The notes beneath the pieces were generated by a model. The model had not been told where the DNA came from. It saw only the letters and a list, made by a program, of their open reading frames with translations, and did not search any database. Below are positions 1-9,106 of a DNA stretch of 64,000 nt, piece after piece. Where the stretch lies: contig NZ_CAMLDC010000002.1 in NCBI RefSeq assembly GCF_946478805.1, positions 186,001 through 250,000 of the forward strand. The letters run 5' to 3'. A program made the translations under genes and the position numbers. Position 1 is the stretch's first letter. Every line of letters begins with the position of its first letter. This DNA comes from an uncultured Fluviicola sp. (GTDB taxonomy: Bacteria > Bacteroidota > Bacteroidia > Flavobacteriales > Crocinitomicaceae).

Positions 1-403
1 GTATCACCAATAATCCCATTCCTATGATATTTTTGATCAATGCCTGAACTGGAGTCATTGGCAATAAAGAACCAAAACAACCACAGTTACCGCTATTGCC
101 GGAAGATGCAATCTCATAGCTCAAATGAATACTGAAAATCAACAACATTAAAAATGACATCGGGATCACCAATCGCTTGAAGTAATTTCTTTGCAGTAAC
201 AGAATTCCCAAAGCCAACTCGCAACCGATCAGTATACGGGAGAAATAAGCTGCACTCGTTTCAGAAAAACCCATTGGGATCAACTGCTTCACTTCAAATG
301 TGGGAAGTGCTAAATTTGGAGAAGGATACAATTTTGCCACTGCGGAAAGCAGGAACATAAATGCCATGATTCCTTTTATAATCAGTGGAAGCTGTTTATT
401 CAT
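1..403 (-). CDS. MauE/DoxX-like redox-associated membrane protein (3' part, cut by window edge)
   Basis: The reading frame starts at 403 and is still open at base 1, giving 134 residues. I see four hydrophobic segments and, in the third loop, a CGCFG motif with two close cysteines. That motif is typical of MauE/DoxX-family proteins that pass electrons to periplasmic thiol partners. The start at 403 has a GGAAG-like ribosome site a few bases upstream; an in-frame ATG at 436 is an alternative. The gene lies about 80 bases downstream of egtD on the same strand and may be co-transcribed. The family call rests on topology and the CGCFG motif; the substrate or partner is unknown. Confidence 0.7.
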   Translation of the reverse strand, partial: MNKQLPLIIKGIMAFMFLLSAVAKLYPSPNLALPTFEVKQLIPMGFSETSAAYFSRILIGCELALGILLLQRNYFKRLVIPMSFLMLLIFSIHLSYEIASSGNSGNCGCFGSLLPMTPVQALIKNIIGMGLLVI

Positions 404-497
404 AAAACTTCCATTTCCCAAGCCGGTAGTTGTCATAACGCGATTTTATGCATCTAAAATAATAGAAAGATGCGGGCTAAGTTTCCTTTTTAGTAAA

Positions 498-515
498 AGC
501 TTAACAAATTAAGCT
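498..515 (-). terminator. Weak hairpin just after egtD
   Basis: AGCTTAA and TTAAGCT form a 7-bp stem around a 4-base loop immediately after the egtD stop. On the minus strand it is followed by a loose T-rich stretch (TTTTACTAAA). The stem is AT-rich, so it may be only a partial terminator that lets transcription continue into the MauE-like gene. Confidence 0.3.
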
Positions 516-516
516 C

Positions 517-1467
517 CTAAACGCGATTGATAATATAATCCCCGAACCAGGATTTTTGATCCGTAAAACAATGTTGAACAGACAATGGAGATTTGTCAAT
601 AATCTTATCCAGGATCAAATCGTTGTATTTCCGGGAGATTTCAGTATGAATCCGTTCATTCTCTTCAAAGACAAATTGTTCATGAATCGACTCGATAGTG
701 ACTACCTGCTTCTTTGTGCTTTTTAGAAAACTTTTGGCAATCCCTTCGGATTCATGGTATTCCGGATCATGGACAAAAGCATTCAAGTCAAAATCGGCAT
801 GTAATTCGCGATTCATTCGTTCCAACAAGTTCAGATTGAAATCACGTGTAATTCCAGCAACATCATTATAAGCAGGAAGGACAACTTCCTTTTCCTTGAT
901 CAGATCCACTCCCAAGACAATTTTGTCCCCCTTATTCAAATTACCGCTCAATGATGCAATGAACAATTTGGCTTGTTCATCCGACATGTTTCCAATATTG
1001 GAACCCAAAAACAAAATGATCTTTCTATTGGGAGATTTTTTCAGGTCGTTCAGCATTTGGAAATAATCTCCATGCAGGCTATTAATTGCCAGTTCAGGAA
1101 TTTCCTCTTTCATTCGATGTTCCAATCCAATCAACGCATTGGAGGAAATGTCAATCGGAATATATTTAAATGTCACCCGCGAGCGAATCAGTTCAAATAG
1201 CAGGTGAATGGTTTTTGTACCATCTCCGGCACCTAATTCCACTACTTCTATTTCCTCTCCTTTTTGAATATCAAAACTTGAAATAATGTCCTTGGATTGT
1301 TGCTGGAATATTTCCATTTCTGCACGGGTCAGATAATATTCCGGCATATTCATGATTTGCACGAATAATTCATCACCCCGTTTATCGTAAAAGTACTTTG
1401 AAGGAATTTGTTTGGGAGTTTGAGAAAGTCCAAACAACACATCTTGCTTAAATTGTTCTAATATCAT
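517..1467 (-). CDS. egtD: EgtD, L-histidine N-alpha-trimethyltransferase
   Basis: EgtD methylates histidine three times with S-adenosylmethionine to give hercynine, the first step of ergothioneine synthesis. The 316 residues match the family length. The N-terminal part has the typical SKYFYDKRGDELF and PEYYLTRAE stretches that help bind histidine. The SAM-binding motif ELGAGDGTKT is at residues 77-86, followed by PIDIS near 104-108 and FLGSNIGNM further on. The ATG lies one base after the egtB stop, so the two are translated from one message. No transferred or broken features are seen. Separate EgtB and EgtD polypeptides argue against the fused ovothiol enzyme OvoA. Confidence 0.93.
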   Translation of the reverse strand: MILEQFKQDVLFGLSQTPKQIPSKYFYDKRGDELFVQIMNMPEYYLTRAEMEIFQQQSKDIISSFDIQKGEEIEVVELGAGDGTKTIHLLFELIRSRVTFKYIPIDISSNALIGLEHRMKEEIPELAINSLHGDYFQMLNDLKKSPNRKIILFLGSNIGNMSDEQAKLFIASLSGNLNKGDKIVLGVDLIKEKEVVLPAYNDVAGITRDFNLNLLERMNRELHADFDLNAFVHDPEYHESEGIAKSFLKSTKKQVVTIESIHEQFVFEENERIHTEISRKYNDLILDKIIDKSPLSVQHCFTDQKSWFGDYIINRV

Positions 1468-1468
1468 C

Positions 1469-2617
1469 TTACTTTGCTAATCTAATTCCTGAATACTGCC
1501 ATTGAAAATGTGGGTGGAAAAAGTTTCTGTAGGTTTTTCTGCTATGATTTGGGGCTGTTGCAACGGAAGCTCCGCGCAAAACCATTTGATTGATCATGAA
1601 TTTTCCGTTGTATTCGCCAACGGCCCCTTCAGCTGTTTTGAATCCGGGATAAGGTAAATAAGCGCTATTGGTCCACTCCCATCTAGTACCCCAATCCAAT
1701 GCATCGGAAGCTGCTTCCCATTCAAATTCGGTTGGTAAACGCAACCCTTTCCAGGTAGCGTAGGCTTGCGCTTCGTAATAAGAAACATGTCCCAGGATTG
1801 CATGGTGATCGACTTCTTTCAAGCCAGCAAGTGTGAAATAATGCCACTTTCCTTTAATCTTATGCCAGTAAAGCGGACTTGTAATACTGTTTTCATTCAA
1901 CCAGGACCAACCTTCGTCGAGCCAGCAGTCAAAACGTGAATAACCGCCGGCTTCTATGAACTCAATGTATTCTCCGTTGGTTACCAGGCTTTTGGATATT
2001 TCAAAAGCGTGTAAATAGACCTTATGCCTGTTCAATTCATTATCAAAGCAAAAGGCTCCACCGTCATGTCCGATTTCATAAATCCCTTCTTCCATCGGAA
2101 CCCAACCCGTGTGTTTATTCGAATCAGCAAGTAAATTTTGGGTTTCATCGTACACCGGAAAGATCGGGTTATGTCCAAGCGTGTATTTCAGGTCCGTGAT
2201 CAATAACTCCTGGTGCTGTTGTTCATGGTTTAATCCGAGTTCAATCAGTTCCCCTAATTCACGTGACAAGTCTTTCCCGAATAATTCCATCATTCCCTGG
2301 TCAACATACGCCCGGTAAGCGTAAACCTCGGAAACTCCAGGCCGGGTAATATTTCCACGATCTGCCCGGAAAGTCCGTTCACCGATTGTATTGTAATAGG
2401 AATTGAATAAAAAGCCGAAATCCGCATGGAACTCCCGGTATCCCGAAAGATTCTTTTTCAGGATCATTTCTTCAAAAAACCAGGTAGAATGAGCCAAATG
2501 CCATTTCGGCGGACTTGCAAACGGAACAGGTTGAGGAATATAATCTTCTACCTGAAGAGGTTTGCAAATAGCTTCTGTCCTATTTCTTGTTTCTATGTAT
2601 TTATCTTTCAATTGCAT
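1469..2617 (-). CDS. egtB: EgtB, iron-dependent hercynine sulfoxide synthase
   Basis: EgtB is a non-haem iron enzyme that joins hercynine to a thiol (cysteine or gamma-glutamylcysteine) with oxygen to form a sulfoxide. The 382 residues show an N-terminal DinB-like bundle and a C-terminal formylglycine-generating-enzyme-like (C-lectin) domain. The iron ligands are visible as H43 in WHLAHSTWFFEE and H131/H135 in HEQQHQE. The C-terminal domain ends with the usual YSGIRLAK-like tail. It sits between a DUF427 gene (9-base gap) and egtD (1-base gap). No egtA, egtC or egtE gene is nearby, so the sulfur donor and the final C-S lyase cannot be assigned from this window. Confidence 0.92.
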   Translation of the reverse strand: MQLKDKYIETRNRTEAICKPLQVEDYIPQPVPFASPPKWHLAHSTWFFEEMILKKNLSGYREFHADFGFLFNSYYNTIGERTFRADRGNITRPGVSEVYAYRAYVDQGMMELFGKDLSRELGELIELGLNHEQQHQELLITDLKYTLGHNPIFPVYDETQNLLADSNKHTGWVPMEEGIYEIGHDGGAFCFDNELNRHKVYLHAFEISKSLVTNGEYIEFIEAGGYSRFDCWLDEGWSWLNENSITSPLYWHKIKGKWHYFTLAGLKEVDHHAILGHVSYYEAQAYATWKGLRLPTEFEWEAASDALDWGTRWEWTNSAYLPYPGFKTAEGAVGEYNGKFMINQMVLRGASVATAPNHSRKTYRNFFHPHFQWQYSGIRLAK

Positions 2618-2626
2618 CTGATCCGA

Positions 2627-2914
2627 TTAATCGACAACGACCTGAACTCCTTTCCAAAAAGCCACTTTACCTTCAATGCTTTTGGCCAATTCCGAAGCTT
2701 TAGGGTAATACCAAGCCGCATCTTTGTTTGTCTGTCCATCGACTTCCAGCGAATAATAGGATGCCACTCCCTTCCACGGACAAGTTGTGTGCGTATCGGA
2801 ATCCTTAAAATATTCTTTCTTGATTGCTTCAATCGGGAAGTAGTGATTCCCTTCTATAACTACTGTCTTATCACTTTCTGCAATAACTGTATCGTGCCAA
2901 ATTGCTCTTTTCAT
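2627..2914 (-). CDS. DUF427 domain protein
   Basis: This is a 95-residue protein of the DUF427 family, recognised by the ESDKTVVIEGNHYFP start and the central CPWKGVASYYSL motif followed by a WYYP block. Its length is usual for single-domain members. The biochemical role is not known. It is the first gene of a tight minus-strand group with egtB (9-base gap) and egtD, so it is probably transcribed with ergothioneine synthesis, but a functional link is only suggested by position. Confidence 0.85.
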   Translation of the reverse strand: MKRAIWHDTVIAESDKTVVIEGNHYFPIEAIKKEYFKDSDTHTTCPWKGVASYYSLEVDGQTNKDAAWYYPKASELAKSIEGKVAFWKGVQVVVD

Positions 2915-3161
2915 GGTTGCGGGTTTTTATTCAAAATAAAATACGGGAATCAAACGCATCTGGATTTCAGTTTACAGTGATAAAATTCAAAATGATTTGG
3001 GTCCTTCTATACTAATTTACTCTTTAGTTTTCATAATATGTACTAAATACTTAAATAATTAAGGTTTTCATAATGTAGATTTCAAAGATCAAATTCTCTT
3101 TCTGACTTCAAATTTTGTAATCCGATTTTAAATTCTGAACTTCAAAAAATATTTCAGATTC

Positions 3162-4040
3162 ATGTCAAACATTCAACTCATCATAGAAGAACGTGCTGCT
3201 GATATCGGCAATTTCCTGGTTGGAAGATTACTTCCTTTTCGCCAAAAAAGGGCTGTTGGACCGTTTGTGTTCATCGATCATATGGGACCGGCAAAATTGA
3301 GCGACCATCAAAACCTGGATATCGGACCTCACCCTCACATCGGATTGTCCACACTCACTTACCTGTTTGAAGGGGCGATCATGCACCGGGACAGCATTGG
3401 TTCCGTTATGGAAATTAAACCCGGAGCAGTAAATTGGATGACATCCGGAAAAGGAGTTGTTCATTCTGAACGGACACCTGAATATTTGCGTCATTCAGAA
3501 AAACACTTGCATGGATTACAAATTTGGGTTGCACTTCCTACCGAATTGGAAGAAATGGATCCTTCATTTGCACACATTGAAGCGGATGAAATTCCTTCCT
3601 GGACTGAAAACAATGTTCATTACAAACTGATTGCGGGTGAAGCATTTGGAAAAAAATCCCCCGTTCCTGTTTACAGTCCACTCTACTTTCTTGAAATCAA
3701 GAACAAGGAGGCAACTACAATCAGCATGGGCAATGAATTGTTCGGAGAAAGTGCTTTGTATATCTTGGAAGGAAGTATAAAAGACGGAACAGAAGAATTT
3801 GGTCCGAAACAAATCCTGATAGCAAAAAACACAGAGATTTGCACTTTCGATATGGCAGCAAATACGACGGTTTATATTTTTGGAGGAGATGCATTCCCTG
3901 AAGAGCGATTTATATTTTGGAACTTCGTGTCATCCAAAAAAGAAAGGATTGAAGAAGCCAAACAAGCATGGATCAACCAGACTTTTCCTAAAATTGAAGG
4001 GGAAACTGGATTCGTTCCTTTACCGGAACCCAAGTTTTAA
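3162..4040 (+). CDS. Pirin family protein (bicupin)
   Basis: Pirins are iron-binding bicupin proteins; some bacterial members have quercetin dioxygenase activity and others act as redox-linked regulators. The 292-residue sequence has the N-terminal cupin with all four metal ligands of the family: H57 and H59 in GPHPHIG, and H101 and E103 in GKGVVHSERTP. The C-terminal cupin (about residues 165-275) is more divergent, as usual. No signal peptide is present, so the protein is cytoplasmic. It is preceded by about 250 AT-rich bases and is divergent from the DUF427-egt group. The physiological substrate cannot be read from the sequence. Confidence 0.9.
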   Translation: MSNIQLIIEERAADIGNFLVGRLLPFRQKRAVGPFVFIDHMGPAKLSDHQNLDIGPHPHIGLSTLTYLFEGAIMHRDSIGSVMEIKPGAVNWMTSGKGVVHSERTPEYLRHSEKHLHGLQIWVALPTELEEMDPSFAHIEADEIPSWTENNVHYKLIAGEAFGKKSPVPVYSPLYFLEIKNKEATTISMGNELFGESALYILEGSIKDGTEEFGPKQILIAKNTEICTFDMAANTTVYIFGGDAFPEERFIFWNFVSSKKERIEEAKQAWINQTFPKIEGETGFVPLPEPKF

Positions 4041-4125
4041 TTAAAAATTACGAATGCAAAATTCAAACGTTTTTGACTTCTGAATTTTGCTCCCGATGCT
4101 ATCGGAATTGAATTATACAAGTGAG

Positions 4126-4404
4126 ATGGAAATAAAACAATTTGACAGAGAAACCAAAGGATTTTTCAAAGCAACAGAAGATGGACAGGAAGCAGGAAGA
4201 ATGACTTATGCCTGGGTGAATGACGACCGGATCATTATCGATCATACAGAGGTCAATCCGGCGTTCAGAGGCCGAAATGTAGGGAACCTAATGGTTCAGG
4301 CAGCTGTTGAATTTGCCCGGAAAGCGAATATTAAAATTGTTCCATTGTGCCCGTTCGCAAAAAGCGTATTTGACAAAACATCAGAGTACAAAGATGTACT
4401 CTGA
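4126..4404 (+). CDS. Small GNAT-type N-acetyltransferase (COG2388-like)
   Basis: This is a compact acetyltransferase of about 92 residues. It shows the core of the YjdJ-like branch: a strand region IIIDHTEVNPAFRGRNVGN, which contains the RGRNVG acetyl-CoA loop, then a helix, then IVPLCPFAKSVFDK. An in-frame ATG at 4087 would add 13 residues with no family match, so the start at 4126 (MEIKQFD) is preferred. The gene follows pirin by 85 bases and may share its transcript. The substrate is unknown. Confidence 0.8.
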   Translation: MEIKQFDRETKGFFKATEDGQEAGRMTYAWVNDDRIIIDHTEVNPAFRGRNVGNLMVQAAVEFARKANIKIVPLCPFAKSVFDKTSEYKDVL

Positions 4405-4415
4405 ATTCAAAAAAA

Positions 4416-4982
4416 TTATTTTTTCACGTACTGCGTCAGGATATAAATGGATTGTCCGTCGATTTTCCCTTCGATCAAGGTCGGATCGTCGTGAACCAAA
4501 CGAATGTTCCGTACAGCAGTTCCACGCTTCGCTGTAATTGTTGAACCTTTCACATCCAGTTCCTTGATCAGAACAACAGTATCACCTGCTTTCAAAACAA
4601 CTCCATTCGAATCAATGTGCTTAATGGCATCTTCATCCTCCATTCCGGACTTCGCCCATGCAAGTTCCTTGTCATCCAAATAGATCATTTCAAGCAAATC
4701 GTTTGGCCACCCCTCTTGTTTCAAAGCATTTAACATGCGATAAGAAATTACTTTCACAGCTGAAACCTCACTCCACATGGCATCATTCAAACATCTCCAA
4801 TCATTTGGAACAATCTCTTTTGTACCTTCCAATTGGTCTTTTAGATTTTGATTGATCAAAATGAAATCATCGGCCGAATTCCCTTCGGATGGTTGTACCT
4901 GGTAAACTTGCAGATTATCTGTTGTACCGTTCAATTCACATACTTCACCACTTCGGGTGTTCAACTGTTTTCCAAAATTCAT
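4416..4982 (-). CDS. PhnA-domain protein
   Basis: This 188-residue protein carries the PhnA C-terminal domain (residues about 125-188). Its conserved block reads SNGVVLKAGDTVVLIKELD, then KGSTITAKRGT and a final IYILTQYVKK. The family was named after a gene beside phosphonate genes in Escherichia coli, but it has no role in phosphonate use that I can support here. The N-terminal region (LNTRSGEVCELNG) lacks the CxxC pairs of the zinc-ribbon found in many PhnA proteins. The gene converges on the GNAT gene with an 11-base gap. It is probably cytoplasmic. Confidence 0.8.
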   Translation of the reverse strand: MNFGKQLNTRSGEVCELNGTTDNLQVYQVQPSEGNSADDFILINQNLKDQLEGTKEIVPNDWRCLNDAMWSEVSAVKVISYRMLNALKQEGWPNDLLEMIYLDDKELAWAKSGMEDEDAIKHIDSNGVVLKAGDTVVLIKELDVKGSTITAKRGTAVRNIRLVHDDPTLIEGKIDGQSIYILTQYVKK

Positions 4983-5043
4983 GCTGCAAAGTTAATTTAA
5001 TCTCCCAAAGTAATAAATGACAAATGTCATACAGGCATATCAT

Positions 5044-5077
5044 AAAAAAGTCCCGATTCACTTTCGTGAACCGGGAC
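5044..5077 (-). terminator. Rho-independent terminator of the T9SS surface-protein gene
   Basis: GTCCCG-ATTCAC and GTGAAC-CGGGAC form a 12-bp stem with one mismatch and a 4-base loop. On the minus strand the stem is followed by six T residues. It lies 26 bases after the stop of the gene at 5103-7928. Confidence 0.85.
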
Positions 5078-5102
5078 AATTATTTTAAGATGTGGTTTAT
5101 TC

Positions 5103-7928
5103 TTATTGAATAACTACACGGAATACTTTTTCAGCATTGTCGCTTGAAAGTTTCAGGAAGTAAGTACCTCTTTCAACTTCTTTCAAGTTTACAGTGTTTG
5201 TTCCGGCAGAGATCGTATTTTGACCGGTTTGCACCGTACGACCATTAACATCTGTAATTACCAGGTTGAAATTACCTGTAAATCCTGATTCAATGAAGAT
5301 GACTCCTGTAGAAGGGTTCGGGTAAACCGTTACTTCTTCCAATGCATTCTCATCAACTGATAACCAGTTACAATTTCCTAGTACAGTAACGACGACACTG
5401 GAAGTATCATCCGGACAAACTCCATTTCCTGAAATGTACTTATAGTTAAACTGTCCCGGGAAAGTTCCTGTCATCACTTGAGAATTTGGCATCAAGACAT
5501 TTGTCGGGCTATACCAATCTCCACCCAAATCAACCGTTCCATTTAAACCGGACAATAGATCGATCGGTTCGTTTTTACAAGCAGTGATCATTCCGTCCTG
5601 ACCTGCACTTGATGGAGGATAGATTGTAACCATAACAGATGCTGTATCTACCAAACAACCGTATGTAATGTAATCCACATTTACTGTCCCTGCAGGCACA
5701 AATTGCGGATTAAACATGGAATCATTTACAATGGTAGTAGGATTTGGGGCGAATGTCCAGGTACCTAATGGGTCATTGATTGTAGCGTTTTGGTTCAAGT
5801 CAACCAATCCATTCAGTTGACAAGCATCAATCGCACTTCCTGTTCCTGCAGTAGCTGCACGTTCAATCAGGCTGAAATCATCAAAAGACAAAAAGTATGG
5901 CGCAAATGAAGCACTTACTTTAATTCCAAAAGTGTAAACTCCGGATGTTTGTGGTGTGAAACAGAAGAACTCTCTTTTATAATCTTCAGTTGGTATATCA
6001 GCTGGCGCAATAAACGGACTTCCAAGAGGTGTAGCTCCGGTTGATGATTGTGAATTGTTTACAACCACAGAACCGGCCCAACCTTCGATATCATTTACTG
6101 ATTCCCATAAAAAGCTGAATTCATATTTATGACCGGCAACCAATTGGAATTCGGGAGTCCATAAATAATCATTTGAACCGTAATAAATTCCAACAAAATT
6201 TGATCCTGAATTAGCAACTCCAGGACTGTTATTACTATTATCAGAAAGCCAGTCTCCATTTTCACTTAACCAGCAAAGCGGAAATAAATCGTAATCAAAA
6301 TCAGTCATTGCTTCAAAGTCTTCTGTCCACGGCAATGCAGCAATCGGTGCACAAAGTGTCGTACCACTTACTAATGTCCAATAAGAAGAATCAGTTGAGC
6401 TACAACTTGCTTGTACATAGATATCATAAACAGTTGCAGGATCCAATCCACCAATTGTAAATGATGCTGATGAACTTTGTTGAGCAGAATCGACACCAGT
6501 GCCTGTTCCCGGTACAAATCCAGGCATTCCCCATTCAATATTCCAATCAGTTTCACTGTCACCCGGTGTCCAAGTAATATCAATAGTGTTAGTTGTTTCA
6601 TTGTCAGTAACCAAATCGGATACCGGTAAACATGTTGGGATAGGAACCACTACAAATGTATAATCTTCCGCTTCACCTTCTCCTGAATTCAATGTACACG
6701 CATCTGAAGGAGAAGAATTCCAATAATCCGCTAGGATTCGCATTCTGTAGCTACCAACTGCTACCCCCACAGGAACTCCAAAAGACCCTGAAAAGTCTTC
6801 TTGATACCCGATATTGGACTGAAACATTTGTTCGCTTGATTCGAAAACCATGTTGTCATTCCAATCTACCCAGATTCCAAACCCATAAGTATAACCCGGT
6901 GAACCGAAGTCTACACTGAAATTCACATTTGGTCCACCTTCATACTGAGAGACTGTCATAGTAGTAGCATCTTCATAACCATTTGAAGCAAATCCGGAGT
7001 TCAAGTTTGAAATATTCGAAGTAGCTCCACCTGTTGTAGAAAAATTATTGATGTAATAGTCAGAGTCTATTCCTTCAAATTCACAATAACCGGTGTAAAC
7101 AGAGATCGGTCCTATCCAAGGGCTTTCATCACCTGCTCCACAATCTGCCTGAACATAGAAATCATAAGTCGTATTCGGAGTTAATGGTGTTGAAGTAGAG
7201 AAGGATTCAGTTGAAGATGTTCCAGGAGTTCCTGAACCTAGAGTAAATCCACTTATTCCATATTCAATGTTCCAACTACTTTCTGTACCTTGAGCAGTCC
7301 AGGAAATATCTGCTGATGTAGCGGTCACTCCATCAATAAGTACATCTGTTACAGGTGCACAAGTAATCACCTCAACCTGAACGTTATCTACAACCCAATA
7401 GTAGCTATAGTCGCCATACCAAACAAAACGAACCTGAGCATCCGAAGCTCCATTTGCATCAGCAGTAATGTCAAGCAAAACATGTCCTGAAACATCTCCG
7501 GAACCGCTCATAACTGAATTCCAGGATGAGCCATCCCAAACTTCAACGGAATAACTCCCATCGCCATTGAAATCGTCATTAAAGAAGCTGTGATCAAAAG
7601 ACAAATAAATGTAGTCTGTAATTACGCTTGCGTCAAAAGTAGGTGATTCCAAAGCCGACTCCGGGTAATCACCTGACCACCCCAGGTAATCGTTATTAAA
7701 AATTGCAGCAGGATCAGTGATCGGTGCATTCAATGAAACTAATCCCGGATTATCGAACGCCCATAAATAAGGTGTTGACGCCATAGTCATGTCATTGTTA
7801 CTCCAACCGGCAGGTGGCGTAGTTCCCGTCGCGGAACTGAAATCTTCACTAAAGAGAACTTGAGCGGAGAGTTTGTTTGACAACTGCGACAAAAGGATGC
7901 AGCCCAACAAAGTGTAAATTTTTCTCAT
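5103..7928 (-). CDS. Large secreted multidomain protein with T9SS sorting domain
   Basis: A surface or secreted protein of about 941 residues. After a signal peptide (MRKIYTLLGCILLSQ..., ending near AQ) I read: a cleaved-adhesin/MAM-like domain (about 25-190), a fibronectin III repeat (about 190-280), a GEVED domain (about 290-440, with WVDWNDN), a second fibronectin III repeat (about 445-535), another adhesin-like domain with WTEDFE (about 540-700), two Ig-like segments, and a type A T9SS domain in the last 75 residues (VYPNPSTG ... GTYFLKL). The start at 7928 gives a clean signal peptide; the ATG at 7973 would put 15 extra residues before it. It is probably an adhesin-like or matrix protein. 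No catalytic motif is visible. Confidence 0.88.
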   Translation of the reverse strand: MRKIYTLLGCILLSQLSNKLSAQVLFSEDFSSATGTTPPAGWSNNDMTMASTPYLWAFDNPGLVSLNAPITDPAAIFNNDYLGWSGDYPESALESPTFDASVITDYIYLSFDHSFFNDDFNGDGSYSVEVWDGSSWNSVMSGSGDVSGHVLLDITADANGASDAQVRFVWYGDYSYYWVVDNVQVEVITCAPVTDVLIDGVTATSADISWTAQGTESSWNIEYGISGFTLGSGTPGTSSTESFSTSTPLTPNTTYDFYVQADCGAGDESPWIGPISVYTGYCEFEGIDSDYYINNFSTTGGATSNISNLNSGFASNGYEDATTMTVSQYEGGPNVNFSVDFGSPGYTYGFGIWVDWNDNMVFESSEQMFQSNIGYQEDFSGSFGVPVGVAVGSYRMRILADYWNSSPSDACTLNSGEGEAEDYTFVVVPIPTCLPVSDLVTDNETTNTIDITWTPGDSETDWNIEWGMPGFVPGTGTGVDSAQQSSSASFTIGGLDPATVYDIYVQASCSSTDSSYWTLVSGTTLCAPIAALPWTEDFEAMTDFDYDLFPLCWLSENGDWLSDNSNNSPGVANSGSNFVGIYYGSNDYLWTPEFQLVAGHKYEFSFLWESVNDIEGWAGSVVVNNSQSSTGATPLGSPFIAPADIPTEDYKREFFCFTPQTSGVYTFGIKVSASFAPYFLSFDDFSLIERAATAGTGSAIDACQLNGLVDLNQNATINDPLGTWTFAPNPTTIVNDSMFNPQFVPAGTVNVDYITYGCLVDTASVMVTIYPPSSAGQDGMITACKNEPIDLLSGLNGTVDLGGDWYSPTNVLMPNSQVMTGTFPGQFNYKYISGNGVCPDDTSSVVVTVLGNCNWLSVDENALEEVTVYPNPSTGVIFIESGFTGNFNLVITDVNGRTVQTGQNTISAGTNTVNLKEVERGTYFLKLSSDNAEKVFRVVIQ

Positions 7929-8271
7929 AATATCTAGAATGTAATTTAATAGATTATTGAGTAATATTAACAAATAAAACCCTTTAATAAAAGACTCCTA
8001 TTTGTTTAATTTTGTTGCTTTTAGAAAAAAAAAAGCAATAATTTTAGTTTCAACTATTCATATCACATCAATAATTGACAAGACAATTTACATCCATTAT
8101 ATTGATTCGTCAAGGGTTAAAGAATTGATAAATTTCCGATTTTTACGAAAAAGCATTTCACTGTTTTCTGTGAAATTTATTTTTTCACAATGTTTTATTT
8201 TTAACGGTTCTTTTGGAAGAATTATAAGAATACCATCATTTTACAAAACATTCATAATTTCTGAGGATTGT
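7929..8271. other. AT-rich intergenic region, no gene seen
   Basis: A 343-base gap between two minus-strand genes. It holds the untranslated leader of the T9SS protein gene. At 8155-8176, ATTTCAC and GTGAAAT form a 7-bp hairpin followed on the minus strand by GCTTTTT, a possible weak terminator for the lipoprotein gene at 8272-8907. A frame on the plus strand (8002-8340) is low-complexity AT-rich sequence with no protein-like features. Confidence 0.5.
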
Positions 8272-8907
8272 CTACTTGTTAAAATCCGTGTGTTGCCATT
8301 GAATCCAATATTCTTCCAAGCCTTCTTTTGTTCGGAATAATCTGCTGATCCATAATTTTCGATTTTTCACAATTTTATTCGTACTGAAAATTAAATCATG
8401 TTTTCTTTGCTTGAGTTCCGGTTTGTGCCCCCAACCACCACTGTGATCAAAGGCGGTCATGGCCTGATTTTTCGGAACACGTTTGAAAGGAATGTAAATT
8501 TTATACTCGACATAATTGGAATCTCCGTTCATTCCTTTTGTGGAAATTCGGATCTTATTGAAATCCACTTTGCTATACAAACTGTCGCGATAGAGTTGTT
8601 TTAATTTATTCCCGACATATTCGCACATTTTGTTCGAATACTGGTGTGCCACATCCGTTCCATTCAATTCCAATTGATCGATGTAACGCTCAGACACAAA
8701 TTCTACTCCGCGATACATTCCACTACAGGCCGAATCTGTGCAAAGCGGAGTATCAATTATGCAGGTGAATGGCAAATTATGAGATGAATCCAGAATCAAT
8801 TTTTCCTGATTCCCTTCCGTAAATATTTGTTTACTCCCACTGTTTTCACATGAAAATGCCAGTGATAACAAACACCCATAAATGATGACTGGAATTATGC
8901 GATTCAT
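8272..8907 (-). CDS. Lipoprotein of unknown function
   Basis: The 211-residue product begins with a lipoprotein signal; the lipobox is LAFSC with the modified cysteine at residue 20. The mature part has a cluster of cysteines (TCIIDTPLCTDSACSGM) that could form disulfides outside the cytoplasm, and a basic, aromatic C-terminal half. I do not recognise the family. It is a single gene with AT-rich flanks, and nothing in the context suggests a role. Confidence 0.7.
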   Translation of the reverse strand: MNRIIPVIIYGCLLSLAFSCENSGSKQIFTEGNQEKLILDSSHNLPFTCIIDTPLCTDSACSGMYRGVEFVSERYIDQLELNGTDVAHQYSNKMCEYVGNKLKQLYRDSLYSKVDFNKIRISTKGMNGDSNYVEYKIYIPFKRVPKNQAMTAFDHSGGWGHKPELKQRKHDLIFSTNKIVKNRKLWISRLFRTKEGLEEYWIQWQHTDFNK

Positions 8908-9106
8908 AAAATTATATTCGATTCCGAAAATAGGAAATAACGAGTTATAAAGTTAGAAGTGGAAAGGTAAAAATGAAAAGATTACGTGTGGATAAAATTA
9001 TCAATAGGTGCTTACCAATACAACACGTTGGCCAACAAGAGATTATTGCAAAACTGATAATTATTTCCATTATTGTATCTTCGCTTTCAAACTACGACTT
9101 TAGGAT

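Noticed and set aside
8002..8340. 112-residue plus-strand frame
   Set aside because: AT-rich low-complexity translation without family features; it overlaps the end of the lipoprotein gene.
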